Shown: positions 8,664 through 18,808, counted from the first letter of the stretch. The stretch: DNA of 64,000 nucleotides from Candidatus Thiodiazotropha sp. LNASS1 (GCF_964212655.1 NZ_OZ156465.1:4216001-4280000); one strand, 5' to 3'. Made by a program: numbers and translations. Notes: generated by a model not told the origin, from the sequence alone.

Positions 8664-10508
8664 ATGCCTGATCACCGTTTGTTATTACTATTCCTGTCAT
8701 TTATGCTGCTTGCCCCGTCTTTGGGTGCGTGGTCCTCCGAACAGCAGATACCTCCATCGGTCATACTTGATGATGATTTCAGCTATGCGAAATTGACTGA
8801 CAAAACCTATGTCCTGCTTGATCCTCAGCGGCAGCTTGGAATTGAGGATGTCAGCTCCTCCGGACGACAAAGTGACTTTCGCTTGAAACATGGAAAGATC
8901 GGATTTACTGATGCGGCTGTTTGGATACGATTCTTATTGGAATCTCGTTTCACAACCAAACAAACTGTAATTCTTGAAGTCGACTTCCCATTGATCGATA
9001 AGATTGAATTCTACGAAATGGATGGGAAAGGGAATTACAGACCCCGTTTTGGCGGGGATACCATTCCCTTTGGTTTGAGGGAGATAGAATTTCGCAACAC
9101 CCTATTTAAAATTGAGCTCGAACCGGGCCAGGCTGCGACATACTATATGAAATTTACCTCACGGGGGCCTATCCAACTGCCTCTCAGGATATGGAATTAT
9201 CAGATATTCACCGAGCACTCCACTTCATCACATCTATGGCATGGTCTTTATTTTGGCGCCATTCTTCTGTTGATAGTCGCATCAGTAGTTGGATATAACC
9301 TGTTCAGGGCATCTTTTTTTCTTTGGTATGCCTTTTATCTCTCTTGTTACTGGCTGTTGAATTTTACTTTAGTCGGCCTTGCCGGTCAGTTTCTGTGGCC
9401 TGAGACACCAATCCTGCAACAATATGCAACAAGCTTGTTAGTCAATCTTGTAGTTATCGGTGCTGTAGTCTTCTCTGGAAAACTACTAGATATAAGAAAA
9501 TATAGTCATGCCTATTTTCTTATTTTTCGCGTCGTAATAATTTTAGCCCTTTTGGGTATTGTGATAAGCATCGCAGGCCGTCTTGAGATTGCCAATCGAA
9601 TTGCTTCGCTTTCCGGCATGGCGTTGGTGCCTATCCTGATATCGGCGGCCATCGTAACCTATAGAAGGGGTAATTTTGCCGCTCGCTATTTTCTCGTTGC
9701 TTGGGGTGTTTTTCTGATATTTGTTTTTATATCCGGGCTTTATTACTGGGGCATGCTTCCTTATGGATTCGTCACGGCGCATGCCTTACAGATAGGTTCA
9801 GTATTTGAAGTGACCATGCTTGGCGTGGCTACGGCTGACCGTGTAAGGCTGTTGAACAAGGAGAAGGAGGAAGCCGACAGATTGGCGAACAAATATCTGG
9901 TATTACTGAACGAAAAGCTTGAGGATCTCGTCCATGAAAGAACGGTGGAGCTGGAGGAAAGTAACCGGAAGCTACACGAATTGGCGACGCACGACAGTTT
10001 GACATTGCTCCTGAACCACAACGCGATTATTCATGCACTGGAATCTGCGATCAGCGCGGTTGAGAGGCATAGGCAGCCGCTCAGTATTGCTATGGTCGAT
10101 ATCGATCGTTTCAAACGGATTAATGATAGATTTGGTCATCAGGTTGGGGATGATGTTTTGGTTGCAATCGCCAATACCTTCACCAGCAGTCTGCGTGGTT
10201 ACGATATTGCCGGTCGATACGGCGGCGAGGAATTCCTGCTGATTTTACCGCAGACAAGCATGGAGGATGCCGGTGAATTGATTGAACGATTGAGGCAGAG
10301 CATTGCTGATTTGAGTTTTACCGGAACACAGGGTAAACGGGTGACAATCAGTGTCGGCATGATTGCGTATCTACACGGCATCAAAATGGATGCGGATGCA
10401 ATGATCAGATGTGCCGATGATGCCCTGTATCGGGCCAAGGCGAACGGAAGAGACCGAATAGAGTGGGGAAACTGCACTACGATTCTAAAAAGTAACAATT
10501 CAACATAA
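8664..10508 (+). CDS. 7TM-DISM diguanylate cyclase
   Basis: The 614-residue inner-membrane sensor has a signal peptide, a periplasmic 7TMR-DISMED2 beta domain (about residues 30-170), seven membrane helices of the 7TMR-DISM type (about 195-395), a coiled coil rich in Lys/Glu, and a C-terminal GGDEF domain. The active site reads GGEEF, which is catalytically competent. Upstream of it RGYD matches the RxxD inhibitory site at the standard five-residue spacing, so product feedback is likely. It should make c-di-GMP in response to a periplasmic ligand, possibly a carbohydrate. I chose the ATG at 8664 because it gives a clean signal peptide; a TTG at 8595 would extend it by 23 residues. Confidence 0.88.
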   Translation: MPDHRLLLLFLSFMLLAPSLGAWSSEQQIPPSVILDDDFSYAKLTDKTYVLLDPQRQLGIEDVSSSGRQSDFRLKHGKIGFTDAAVWIRFLLESRFTTKQTVILEVDFPLIDKIEFYEMDGKGNYRPRFGGDTIPFGLREIEFRNTLFKIELEPGQAATYYMKFTSRGPIQLPLRIWNYQIFTEHSTSSHLWHGLYFGAILLLIVASVVGYNLFRASFFLWYAFYLSCYWLLNFTLVGLAGQFLWPETPILQQYATSLLVNLVVIGAVVFSGKLLDIRKYSHAYFLIFRVVIILALLGIVISIAGRLEIANRIASLSGMALVPILISAAIVTYRRGNFAARYFLVAWGVFLIFVFISGLYYWGMLPYGFVTAHALQIGSVFEVTMLGVATADRVRLLNKEKEEADRLANKYLVLLNEKLEDLVHERTVELEESNRKLHELATHDSLTLLLNHNAIIHALESAISAVERHRQPLSIAMVDIDRFKRINDRFGHQVGDDVLVAIANTFTSSLRGYDIAGRYGGEEFLLILPQTSMEDAGELIERLRQSIADLSFTGTQGKRVTISVGMIAYLHGIKMDADAMIRCADDALYRAKANGRDRIEWGNCTTILKSNNST

Positions 10509-10662
10509 GACCGGTTGCGCCGGGAGCGAAGAAGGTCAACGATGATTCACCCATCAATTGAGGGACAGCGATTTATAGGTCTTGATCCTGCAACTGCTAT
10601 CGTGGTGCGCCAAGCGGTGGTATGAGTTGAGCGGCTTCACGGACAGCAATGACTGGTATGAG

Positions 10663-10696
10663 CTGGAAAGCCCGGTGTATTAGCCGGGCTTTCCAG
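10663..10696. terminator. Perfect 13-bp hairpin between convergent genes
   Basis: CTGGAAAGCCCGG at 10663-10675 pairs perfectly with CCGGGCTTTCCAG at 10684-10696 across an 8-base loop. It lies between the diguanylate cyclase on the plus strand and the large minus-strand gene. It lacks a clear T-tract on either side, so it may be a bidirectional terminator or an mRNA 3' end stabiliser. Confidence 0.6.
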
Positions 10697-10739
10697 GATA
10701 TTGTGCGCGATTTTATTACTTTAAAAGATCATCATACGA

Positions 10740-13070
10740 TCAATCGTCATCCTCCTCATCTTCACACACGCAAGGCGCACATACTTCAGGTGCTACATCC
10801 AGGGCGAATGCGGCATTGTCATGGTGTCGGTTGAAGTCCAGGTCATCACCATCGGTGCGCTTGTTATAGGTTGTCAGGAACACCGTAAAGGCGCACTTGG
10901 TTCGTGGCGGTGTCGACGCTGTGGGATGATTCAGCATATGGCCGAATGTATGGGTCGGACTTGCACCTTCGGCGCCAGGGGGAACACCCACATTATTTGG
11001 GCTGTTGAGCATCGTATCGCTACCACCGCTCAGACCCCGTCTCCAGGAGATTACATGGTTTTTCTGGAACAACTCCCAGGGGTGATAGGCGCGATAACCG
11101 ATGCCGAATGTGGAACTCTCTGTGCCATTCATGAACTGGCACTCCTCATCCGAAGCTACACCATCCATCCTCAGATCCTCGATGGTTGCCACCACGTCTC
11201 TGTTATCCCACCAGAATAGGTGGCTCAAGGCACCGTACGGTACCATATTGGTGGGTCCTGTATCCTGGATCTTCCTGCGATAGGTAAATGCAGCTTCGAT
11301 CTCCGCTCCCGGAAGACCCGAGGGAGGGGTACCGCTAGGCCGCAGACGCTCACCGGCAGCATTGAAGACTTCAATGGTCACGAGGTGACGCTTTGCAGGC
11401 TGACCGGCATCAGCATCGGGATCGCTCCACTGTTTGGTTGCGTCCCTGGTATCGAGGAACACGTGGTACTGATCGGCTTCCCAATCCGCATTGGATCCCA
11501 GATCGCCATCAAACGGGATCAGATAGAGATTGTCACGGGGTTCGTCAGGCGCCGATGTGCTCACGGGGCCCAGGCCTACAGGTACCACATCGACACCACC
11601 GGGTACGGCGACCGCCTTATTCCATGAAAGTCCCCTTGTGACATATTCAGGTGATCCGACCGGATTGCCGTTGTTATCCGCCTCGGTCACACTCACCCGA
11701 TAATATTTGGCGCCCGTATTGCGCATGCTTTCGGAAAACATGATGGCAAGTTTGAGGGTGCCGCCCCAGTTCCGATCATGCGCGCCATTACCCGCCGGAC
11801 CGCCGCTGGGAAAAGCAACGCCGCCGTTCGATCCAGGTGAAGCTACAGATGTGGCTGTTGTCTGATCGGGGGTATTGAGCAATGATGAATCAGTATCGCC
11901 TATCTCGTCCAGATAGACGAACGCATCGCCTTCACCGCCATTGTCACGGCAGGCAATGGCCAGGGGGTGGTAGGACCTGAGGAGCGCGTTCTCATCGGCA
12001 TCGTACCAACGGCCTGCGCTAACACCATTGTAGATTGTGATGGTAAATGGACCGAAGCGCTGCTTGACCTTGTAGGCGTACTCTTCATGGCAGCCTCTGC
12101 GAAGCAAGATGGGAAACTCGCGCCAACAGATATTGAATCGGCCATCGGCGCCAATCGTACCCTCGGCCACCTTAACGGGTGTGCTGCATTCATAGCGCCG
12201 ACATAGCAGGTAGGGTCTGGCGTTGACATACGCGGCAATCCGCTCTGTGGGGAGCGTGCGCAAGGCATACAGGTCTTCTCCGGCATGCAGGGCGCGCTCG
12301 TCCATGGCACCCTCCCGAATAAAGGCTCGTTGAAAAGGCGCCGGATCGGGATCGGGTCCTGGGGGATCGGGGAAATCGGGCACTTCGGGAACACGTTCGA
12401 GTAACTCTTCCAATTCCCTGATTAAGCGTTCCAATCGATGATCACTGAATACCCAGGGTTCACAGCAGCATATGCGTCTATAGACCTCGATCGTGCCCAA
12501 ACAGATGGGGGTGCATCTGATCGGCCAGGCTATAATTTCACCCAACTCCAGGGCACTGGAGAAGCTGGCGACGCTTGGAGATTGAATGGATGCCCTGGCC
12601 AGGCGGGACAGTTCAAATCGTTTACGGGATTGGCTCAGCGGGCGCCTGGCTGCGCCAGCCAATTGTCGATACCACCAGGGAGAGGGCCGGCATCGATGGA
12701 CACTTCCTGATACACAGCGGTAGCGAAACAACCATTCCCGCCACACACTACGACCGATATCCAATACACCTCGTTCCAGAACCGCCTTGAAATCAGCAGC
12801 GCGGTAGTTTAGAAAAATCGAAGCTGGGGCCTCTCCACTCACTGATTCCACAGTGGGGCCTATGCGAATACGATGGGCTTTATCGATAGTGTTTGAGGGT
12901 AGGCCGAAATCGCCATCTTCCGCTATCTGTACAGTCTCAAACTCCTTACCTTCCCGATCGATTAGTGTGATCTCGATCTGGGGCCTTTCCTCTCCCTTGT
13001 TGAGGCCTCTAAGCACTAACTTGGAACTGATTCCCTTGCCGCGTCCTGAACCTTTCTGCTCACTTGCCAT
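10740..13070 (-). CDS. Large uncharacterised soluble protein
   Basis: I do not recognise this 776-residue protein. There is no signal peptide or membrane helix. The N-terminus is basic and Gly-rich, then a small beta-rich segment (residues 20-100) resembles a carboxypeptidase-regulatory or transthyretin-like module. A Cys/Arg-rich middle and a Pro/Asp linker (about 245-260, PDPPGPDPDP) lead to a long beta-rich C-terminal half with several Trp and Asn/Gly-rich loops (PSGGPAGNGAHDRNWGG). The end is acidic (CEDEEDDD). I chose the ATG at 13070 because AAGGAG sits eight bases upstream; an in-frame GTG three codons earlier is too close to that site. It stands alone between convergent and tandem neighbours. 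Confidence 0.65.
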   Translation of the reverse strand: MASEQKGSGRGKGISSKLVLRGLNKGEERPQIEITLIDREGKEFETVQIAEDGDFGLPSNTIDKAHRIRIGPTVESVSGEAPASIFLNYRAADFKAVLERGVLDIGRSVWREWLFRYRCVSGSVHRCRPSPWWYRQLAGAARRPLSQSRKRFELSRLARASIQSPSVASFSSALELGEIIAWPIRCTPICLGTIEVYRRICCCEPWVFSDHRLERLIRELEELLERVPEVPDFPDPPGPDPDPAPFQRAFIREGAMDERALHAGEDLYALRTLPTERIAAYVNARPYLLCRRYECSTPVKVAEGTIGADGRFNICWREFPILLRRGCHEEYAYKVKQRFGPFTITIYNGVSAGRWYDADENALLRSYHPLAIACRDNGGEGDAFVYLDEIGDTDSSLLNTPDQTTATSVASPGSNGGVAFPSGGPAGNGAHDRNWGGTLKLAIMFSESMRNTGAKYYRVSVTEADNNGNPVGSPEYVTRGLSWNKAVAVPGGVDVVPVGLGPVSTSAPDEPRDNLYLIPFDGDLGSNADWEADQYHVFLDTRDATKQWSDPDADAGQPAKRHLVTIEVFNAAGERLRPSGTPPSGLPGAEIEAAFTYRRKIQDTGPTNMVPYGALSHLFWWDNRDVVATIEDLRMDGVASDEECQFMNGTESSTFGIGYRAYHPWELFQKNHVISWRRGLSGGSDTMLNSPNNVGVPPGAEGASPTHTFGHMLNHPTASTPPRTKCAFTVFLTTYNKRTDGDDLDFNRHHDNAAFALDVAPEVCAPCVCEDEEDDD

Positions 13071-13495
13071 ATCGGTCACTCCTTGATGATTGGTAGGAAT
13101 CTATAAAGGCGGGGTACTACTCCATTAAATTGATGGACATGCCATCCTGGTAGCAGCGACAACATCCTTATTCATTCCTGATTTCATAAAAAAAATAAAA
13201 CGCTATCCACCCGTAAACTATTAGCAGTAATTTTATTCCTATCAAGAGCGGGATTGTGAAAACGGTAATATTACCAATACAGTTGACAACCGGGTCTGAG
13301 CGGGGTATTCAATAACATAGCATTACGCCGTCAGAGTTCAGATTAGAGCATTTCCGGATCATGGTGTCGTTTGCACTGACAACCCTTGAATATTTACTGA
13401 CAGTTTTAGTATTGATAAGCACGGGTGAGAGTATCGAATGGCGTTCATTTTATACCTGATATAGCCATCAAGCCCGTCTCTTTCATCTATACAAT
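13071..13495. other. Intergenic region, AT-rich, no gene seen
   Basis: The 425 bases between two minus-strand genes hold no coding frame with a plausible start. The sequence is AT-rich near 13185-13270 and would fit a promoter region for the large unknown gene, but I see no specific motif. Confidence 0.4.
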
Positions 13496-14482
13496 TCAAT
13501 CGGCAAACTGAATGTCCGGCTTGTAATAATTTTGTTCACGCAATGCCCACGACCCAAGGACTGAAAGGCTCTGCTCAATCGCCTTTTCAAGTCTCTCCAA
13601 CAGGCTATAACGATTCCGATACATGGATCGCTTCCTTGAGACGATGTGTGTCAGCGGTTTTCGTACGGGGACCAGGGGTAATTCAAAAAAAGTGCCATTG
13701 CAGCGGATACCGCTACGATCCGACCAGACCTCATCATAGTTGAGACTCGGTTGGTTCTGTTTGTTTTTCAAGCAGTAAAAATGGTGTCTATGTTGCCTGT
13801 GTGACTCTGAGACGGCATATATTTTTTTTACGCCCAATGACCTGCACAGGGTTTGAAAAGCCTCGATCATTAGATCCCTCGGCCTGATGCCGTAAGTCCT
13901 TTTGGTCATATCACGATAGAGATCAGTGATACCATCCATTCTTCGACCTTGAATCGCGCCGGCAATGGCGCAGATTTGATTGACCTTATTTTTGTACAGC
14001 GAAAATGCCAGAGTGAAGACCCGTTCATGGCCGATAAATAGATTGAGTGTAATCATACCCTCTCTCATAAACAGATCATTTTTGTCAATTACAACCCTGA
14101 GCCTGGGATAGATATTGTCCGCATCCACAAGGGTACACTGATGGTTTGCCAGGTAGTCGATTTGATGTCTCAGCTCGGGTAGAGTCGTAAAATGATTGTA
14201 GAGATAATTAACTCGATCAGCTGTATCCCAACTGATACATTGGTAGGGCCAGAAGATGCTGGGAATGGCCTCGGGATGTGCCTCAATCAAATGCTTGAAA
14301 TGAGACAGCGTTTTTTGGTCCATGCGGAACATATCCTTGCTATTGAGGAGCGCCATGGCGAAATAGAGGCTTCGTCCCAGGAGCGGACCATACTTGAGGG
14401 GGCTTAGTTTTGTTCGCCGATGTTCTGGATCAACAGTAATCTTCGATGAAGACTGTAAGACAAGAGATAGCTGTTTGAACAT
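13496..14482 (-). CDS. VirK/YbjX family protein (DUF535)
   Basis: The 328-residue protein matches the VirK/YbjX family, whose members affect virulence-protein export or antimicrobial-peptide resistance in enteric bacteria. Recognisable parts are LNLFIGHERVFTLAFSL, the IAGAIQGRRMDGITDLYRDMTKRTYGIRPRDLMIEAF core, and a late SHRQHRHHFY motif. It appears soluble and full length. The neighbours are not informative. Its molecular activity is unknown; an acyl-CoA N-acyltransferase-like fold has been suspected for parts of the family. Confidence 0.82.
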   Translation of the reverse strand: MFKQLSLVLQSSSKITVDPEHRRTKLSPLKYGPLLGRSLYFAMALLNSKDMFRMDQKTLSHFKHLIEAHPEAIPSIFWPYQCISWDTADRVNYLYNHFTTLPELRHQIDYLANHQCTLVDADNIYPRLRVVIDKNDLFMREGMITLNLFIGHERVFTLAFSLYKNKVNQICAIAGAIQGRRMDGITDLYRDMTKRTYGIRPRDLMIEAFQTLCRSLGVKKIYAVSESHRQHRHHFYCLKNKQNQPSLNYDEVWSDRSGIRCNGTFFELPLVPVRKPLTHIVSRKRSMYRNRYSLLERLEKAIEQSLSVLGSWALREQNYYKPDIQFAD

Positions 14483-14835
14483 AATCGGATCCCTTAAAGC
14501 GCCTACTCACGCATCCCATCTTTATCTTATAACACGCCATGTCGGATCTGTTATACACTGCTGTCAATATTATTCATTTTTTATGTGAGTAACTGCAAAA
14601 TACAATGTTTATTAACGTTTAATGAGTTCTTGTTACATTGCGGTAAATGATCCGGGAGTATGGCTGTATCTGGTGATTTCAAATTATGGAAGTGGATTGC
14701 TTTACTGTGCTGATGATTGATTATACATTGAATGTGGTTGGATTTGTGTAAATACGGAATCTCATAACTTAAAATAATTTTTAACCTCAATTCATATATA
14801 TAAAATAAACAGTGATCATATTAAGGAGGTCATAC
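14483..14835. other. AT-rich divergent promoter region
   Basis: The 353 bases separate VirK/YbjX (minus) from a small secreted protein gene (plus). The sequence is very AT-rich (notably 14740-14815) and ends in a strong Shine-Dalgarno sequence AAGGAGG at 14823-14829. No RNA gene or further coding frame is convincing. Confidence 0.45.
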
Positions 14836-15216
14836 ATGCCAGCTGCATCGATCAGGATGCGTGCAGCGCTTTCCTGCTACCTGTTAATTGGTGTTATTCA
14901 GTACGGCACCGTTTGCGCCATCGATCCCGGTTACATAGAAGCTGTTGAGGCGGATGTTGCGGAGTTCGCATCAAATGAGTTTCATCCACCTGCCAATTCA
15001 AGTTGGATGGGCAATGCGGATAGCGGTTCTGTGCAATTGATGGATTTGAATGGATTTTCAGCATATTTACAGGAAAAGTCTCCCGGTAGTTATATCTTCT
15101 ACAAAAACCTGCCAGGCAAATTCAAGGGACGATTACATAGGGACTATCTGACCACAGGTGACATCGATCGTATCAAAAAGGATATCTTCAAATACACACG
15201 CGAATTGAAAGATTAG
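14836..15216 (+). CDS. Small secreted protein of unknown function
   Basis: The 126-residue product has an N-terminal signal peptide ending near GTVCA and a mature part of about 100 residues. It is not recognised, but the later half (SPGSYIFYKNLPGKFKGRLH and then a charged helix DIDRIKKDIFKYTREL) suggests a compact periplasmic domain. The start at 14836 is supported by AAGGAGGTCATAC immediately upstream. An in-frame ATA/ATT region further up has no such signal. It lies 47 bases before a LolA-like outer-membrane protein gene and the two are probably co-expressed. Confidence 0.75.
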   Translation: MPAASIRMRAALSCYLLIGVIQYGTVCAIDPGYIEAVEADVAEFASNEFHPPANSSWMGNADSGSVQLMDLNGFSAYLQEKSPGSYIFYKNLPGKFKGRLHRDYLTTGDIDRIKKDIFKYTRELKD

Positions 15217-15263
15217 TCAAGGACATATAATGAACTGTATAGAGCAAGTTAGAGGAATGGTGT

Positions 15264-16238
15264 ATGAAAAGAATGGATCTCTTTTTAATAAACAGTATTT
15301 ATTTATGCTTTTTTCTTTGCTGTGGATTGGAATCACAGGCAGATACAGGCCGAAACCTGGCCTATCCGTCTCCCGATGTGGAGATCGACGCGGCTGAAGT
15401 AGCTAAACAGGTCTATTTCGCCAACCACTTCTATGCCTTTGATAACTTCTCCATCAAACGCCGTGGTAGTACCATGAGCGTACTGGTCAACAAGTCGGCA
15501 AGCGGCAGTCCGATAACCACGGCTGTAGAGCGACATCTGAATAATAATTATGATGAGGATGATGCCATCCGCTCCCGTGATCTGGCGATCTTCCATTCCG
15601 GGAATCTGCGCGGTACCGGCATGCTGATCACAGAGTACAAGGATGAGACGAAGAGTCAGGATTACATGGTATGGCTTCCCAGATTACGCAAGATCAGACG
15701 CTTTGCCCAGCCACATCAGAAGGACGCCTGGGGTGGCAGTGTCTTTACCTTCGGCGATGTCACTCTGCGTAAACCCGGTGATGAAACACACGCGCTGTTG
15801 GGTAAGAAAAAGATGCGTACCTGTCTTGGTATGATGGATGAACTTGAGGGAAAGATGTTTCGCTATACAGGGCGTATGCCTGAACGTAGTTGCCGTCATT
15901 TGGACAGGGTCGTATACGGCCTGAAGAGTGCGACAAAATCCAAGAATTGGTGGTACGACTATCGAATCAGCTATGTAGATACGGAAAGTTTTGCCGATTA
16001 TCGTACCCTGTATTATAAAAATGACAGATTAATTAAAATTATTGACCGGGATTGGGGGCTGGTGAATGCGGAGGGAGAAGGTGATCCGAGAGCATTGTTC
16101 TGGAAATATTGGTACGGTATCGACCTGAGAACAGGTCAGCAGAGTCTGGCTGTGATACCGCGCAAGGTAGTTGATATGAACAGTGAACGACAAAACAGTT
16201 TCTGGACAGAGAGGACGTTGCGGAAAATCAAGCGATAG
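15264..16238 (+). CDS. Outer-membrane lipoprotein-sorting-like protein (LolA-like)
   Basis: The 324-residue protein begins with a signal peptide and has the LolA/LolB-like fold pattern used by 'outer membrane lipoprotein-sorting' proteins: repeated strands with DYMVWLPRLRKIRRFAQPHQKDAWGGSVFTFGDV. That W-L-P-R-L-R-K-I-R-R segment is typical of the family found with RND-type lipid or hopanoid transporters. It likely binds lipid in the periplasm. No transporter is adjacent; its partner is the small secreted protein directly upstream. It converges with the ExeA/OmpA gene. Confidence 0.75.
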   Translation: MKRMDLFLINSIYLCFFLCCGLESQADTGRNLAYPSPDVEIDAAEVAKQVYFANHFYAFDNFSIKRRGSTMSVLVNKSASGSPITTAVERHLNNNYDEDDAIRSRDLAIFHSGNLRGTGMLITEYKDETKSQDYMVWLPRLRKIRRFAQPHQKDAWGGSVFTFGDVTLRKPGDETHALLGKKKMRTCLGMMDELEGKMFRYTGRMPERSCRHLDRVVYGLKSATKSKNWWYDYRISYVDTESFADYRTLYYKNDRLIKIIDRDWGLVNAEGEGDPRALFWKYWYGIDLRTGQQSLAVIPRKVVDMNSERQNSFWTERTLRKIKR

Positions 16239-16300
16239 CAAGTTCATGAGTCATGGTTCCATAGATCCATTTTCTAATTCTCACAACCATATGATTGTTA

Positions 16301-18808
16301 CTATTTAGGAAAAAGGATAACTTCAACCCGTCTTGTTTTTCGTCTGGCATCGATGCTTTCCAGCCGTATACCACCATTTTCTACTGGACCGACTGCTGCA
16401 ACGCGCAACCGGTCATCGGCAATGCCGCGTATGGAGAAATATTCTTTTACCTCTTCTGCACGCTTCAGTGACAGGCGATAATTATAGTTTCCACTTCCTT
16501 GGGCATCGGCATAACCGGTAATTTTTAAAAAATTGTTCTCATCAAGCAACATCTTGTTGCGGATGGATTTCAATAGTGGTTTATAGTCGGAAGATATGTC
16601 GGAGGTATTGAAATCGAAGTAGATAATATAACGCTTGGCCAATTCGATATTGTGAAACGAGCTGATATCTGATTCACCCATCTCAAGAGGGATAACTTTA
16701 GAAGCCACTGTTTCTCTGGCCTCGTGTTTGGCTTCCAAAGCATCGATCATTTTTGTTGATTGAGAAGGCACTGTTGTCTCGTCATTTGCAATCTGTTGCA
16801 AATTCATTGAAAAATCATCAGACTGATTAATCTCATGAGCTTCTGTGCCACTTACTTCTTGAGTAACGGTCAGATCCTGCTCGGGTGAGGTTGCGGGAAT
16901 CTCTATAACTTGTTTTGCAGTCTTATCCAGGTCTGGAGAATTGGAGCGCGCTTTGTCTTGTGTGTCCTCTTGATTCAATGGAGGTACAATTTGCTTTGAG
17001 ATATCAGTCAAATCTGATTGTTGTATCTCAGCTTTATTGAAAAAAAGGCTGATCCGGTCTGGAAATATTTGTATTGCCAGTAATCCCATCACACCGATGG
17101 AGACCAATGTGATCACATGAATGATGGATCTTCTCAGAGTCGCAACCTTGTCGGAGACCTTTCGAGGGTGATTGGACTCTTCGTTGCCATTGGCAGTGAT
17201 GTCCGGACAATCCTCAACCCAGACTGCAGGTATGCTCAGATTGTCATCGACTGCGGTACTATGATCCATCTTCAGAATCGACCTGTCCGGCAGTGTGGTA
17301 TCGGATAGTGTGGTTGCGCCCTGATGTAGGTTTTTGCTGGGTTGTATTGTGTTGTTGCCGCTGGACATGAACCAGACCCCTCCCCAGTGGTGCTCACTAT
17401 CCCTGAAGACTTCTCCACCAACAGGCTGAGTGGTTGATTGCAATTTGGATGATTCAGCGGTAATGATTGATTCCTGTTGTTTACTACCGGGAAAAAGTGT
17501 GTCCATATCCGAGGGGTTAATTGCCCCGTTCCAGATTTCATCGGCATTGGGAAGTGTTAGCTCGGGTCCAGGTCCCTTGTCATGAATCCCGGATTCATCA
17601 GTTTGCGCATTACAATCGCGCGCTTGATCGGATTTTGCTGTGTTTGTCCCTGTCTCCGGATCGATTTCTTTTAATGTTTCTCTTGGCGTGTCATCACGCC
17701 ACAGAAACCATTCGGATTCAGGTTTCTTCAGTTCACTATCACTCTCAGGAGCAATGTTATCGTTTGCCGGTGTGAGGGAATGACAGGTGGATTGGTTGGC
17801 TGTGGAAATGCTGTCTTGCTGCTCAATGGGCCAGTGATCACGCTCCTTTGGCGGCAGGGAAACCCCTGATTGGTTGGCGATGGCTTGGTGTGTCATTTGC
17901 TGCTGTTTTTCAGCACGATAGTTACTGGCAAAACATTCGAAACTCTCATCGCCGGTCAAGCTAATACGCTGCTGGTCAACCAGTTCCTCTATGACGGTTA
18001 ATGCATCTTCGCCGGTCAGGTTATGCTTCTCTTCAAGGTAGGCTAACAGCAACAGGTGGCTCATCAAGTGGTTGATATTTCTGGGTACACCCTGAGAAGC
18101 CATGTGAATTAGATGGAAGACCTCATCCTCTATCTGTGGGTCACTCTGCCAGCCTGCATGCTCTAGTCGATGAATAATGTACGCCTGGGTCTGTTCCGGG
18201 GGTAGAGAATCGATCTGGCAGATTGCAATCAGTCTTTGTTGGATATGCTCCATATCCGGACCCAGCAAGAGCCGGCGCAGATCTTCATGGCCGGCCAGGA
18301 TTACTTGCAAAAGGGAGTGCTTTCCCTGTTGCAGATTGGATAATAAACGCAGTTCCTCCAATCCGTTCGAGGAGAGGTTTTGTGCTTCATCGAGGAATAG
18401 AATCGACTGTTTTCCCTTTTCATGCAATGTTGAAAGGTGTTTATGTATAACGGTCAGCAGGGTTGCCTTATTGTAGCTCTCAGCGGGAAATCCATATTCC
18501 AGCGCCACCTTTCTCAGGAGTTCTTCCGCCTGCAGTTGGCTGGTTACGAGGTTGAGGGTGTGGTAGCTGGTTTCATCGAGTTCCGAGATGACATCCCTGA
18601 TCAAGGTCGTTTTACCAGAACCGGGTTGACCGGTTATCAAGACGAATCCTTCACCTTGTTCCAGTGCATAGGCAAGATGTGCAGAGGCGCGCAGATAGTT
18701 TTTGTGAGCATAGCGAAACTTCTCATCAGCACTCAGTCTGAAGGGTGTATCCTTGAATCCAAAATATGACTCGTACATTTCGCTAGATATCCACGAATGT
18801 TCCATCAC
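16301..18808 (-). CDS. ExeA/GspA-type AAA ATPase fused to an OmpA C-terminal domain
   Basis: The 835-residue protein has an N-terminal AAA domain of the ExeA/GspA group: YFGFKDTPFRLS, Walker A GQPGSGKT and Walker B ILFLDEAQN. A long, low-complexity, acidic region follows (about 300-560), then one membrane helix (VITLVSIGVMGLLAIQIF, about 580), a second acidic linker, and an OmpA-like peptidoglycan-binding domain (YIIYFDFNTSDI, then a conserved LSLKRAEEVKEYF). The topology is cytoplasmic ATPase, inner membrane, periplasmic peptidoglycan anchor. In ExeAB the peptidoglycan-binding unit is different, so this is an unusual arrangement. The GTG/ATG at 18808/18805 and an ATG at 18778 (MYESYFG, closest to family starts) are all possible starts. 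Confidence 0.85.
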   Translation of the reverse strand: MMEHSWISSEMYESYFGFKDTPFRLSADEKFRYAHKNYLRASAHLAYALEQGEGFVLITGQPGSGKTTLIRDVISELDETSYHTLNLVTSQLQAEELLRKVALEYGFPAESYNKATLLTVIHKHLSTLHEKGKQSILFLDEAQNLSSNGLEELRLLSNLQQGKHSLLQVILAGHEDLRRLLLGPDMEHIQQRLIAICQIDSLPPEQTQAYIIHRLEHAGWQSDPQIEDEVFHLIHMASQGVPRNINHLMSHLLLLAYLEEKHNLTGEDALTVIEELVDQQRISLTGDESFECFASNYRAEKQQQMTHQAIANQSGVSLPPKERDHWPIEQQDSISTANQSTCHSLTPANDNIAPESDSELKKPESEWFLWRDDTPRETLKEIDPETGTNTAKSDQARDCNAQTDESGIHDKGPGPELTLPNADEIWNGAINPSDMDTLFPGSKQQESIITAESSKLQSTTQPVGGEVFRDSEHHWGGVWFMSSGNNTIQPSKNLHQGATTLSDTTLPDRSILKMDHSTAVDDNLSIPAVWVEDCPDITANGNEESNHPRKVSDKVATLRRSIIHVITLVSIGVMGLLAIQIFPDRISLFFNKAEIQQSDLTDISKQIVPPLNQEDTQDKARSNSPDLDKTAKQVIEIPATSPEQDLTVTQEVSGTEAHEINQSDDFSMNLQQIANDETTVPSQSTKMIDALEAKHEARETVASKVIPLEMGESDISSFHNIELAKRYIIYFDFNTSDISSDYKPLLKSIRNKMLLDENNFLKITGYADAQGSGNYNYRLSLKRAEEVKEYFSIRGIADDRLRVAAVGPVENGGIRLESIDARRKTRRVEVILFPK

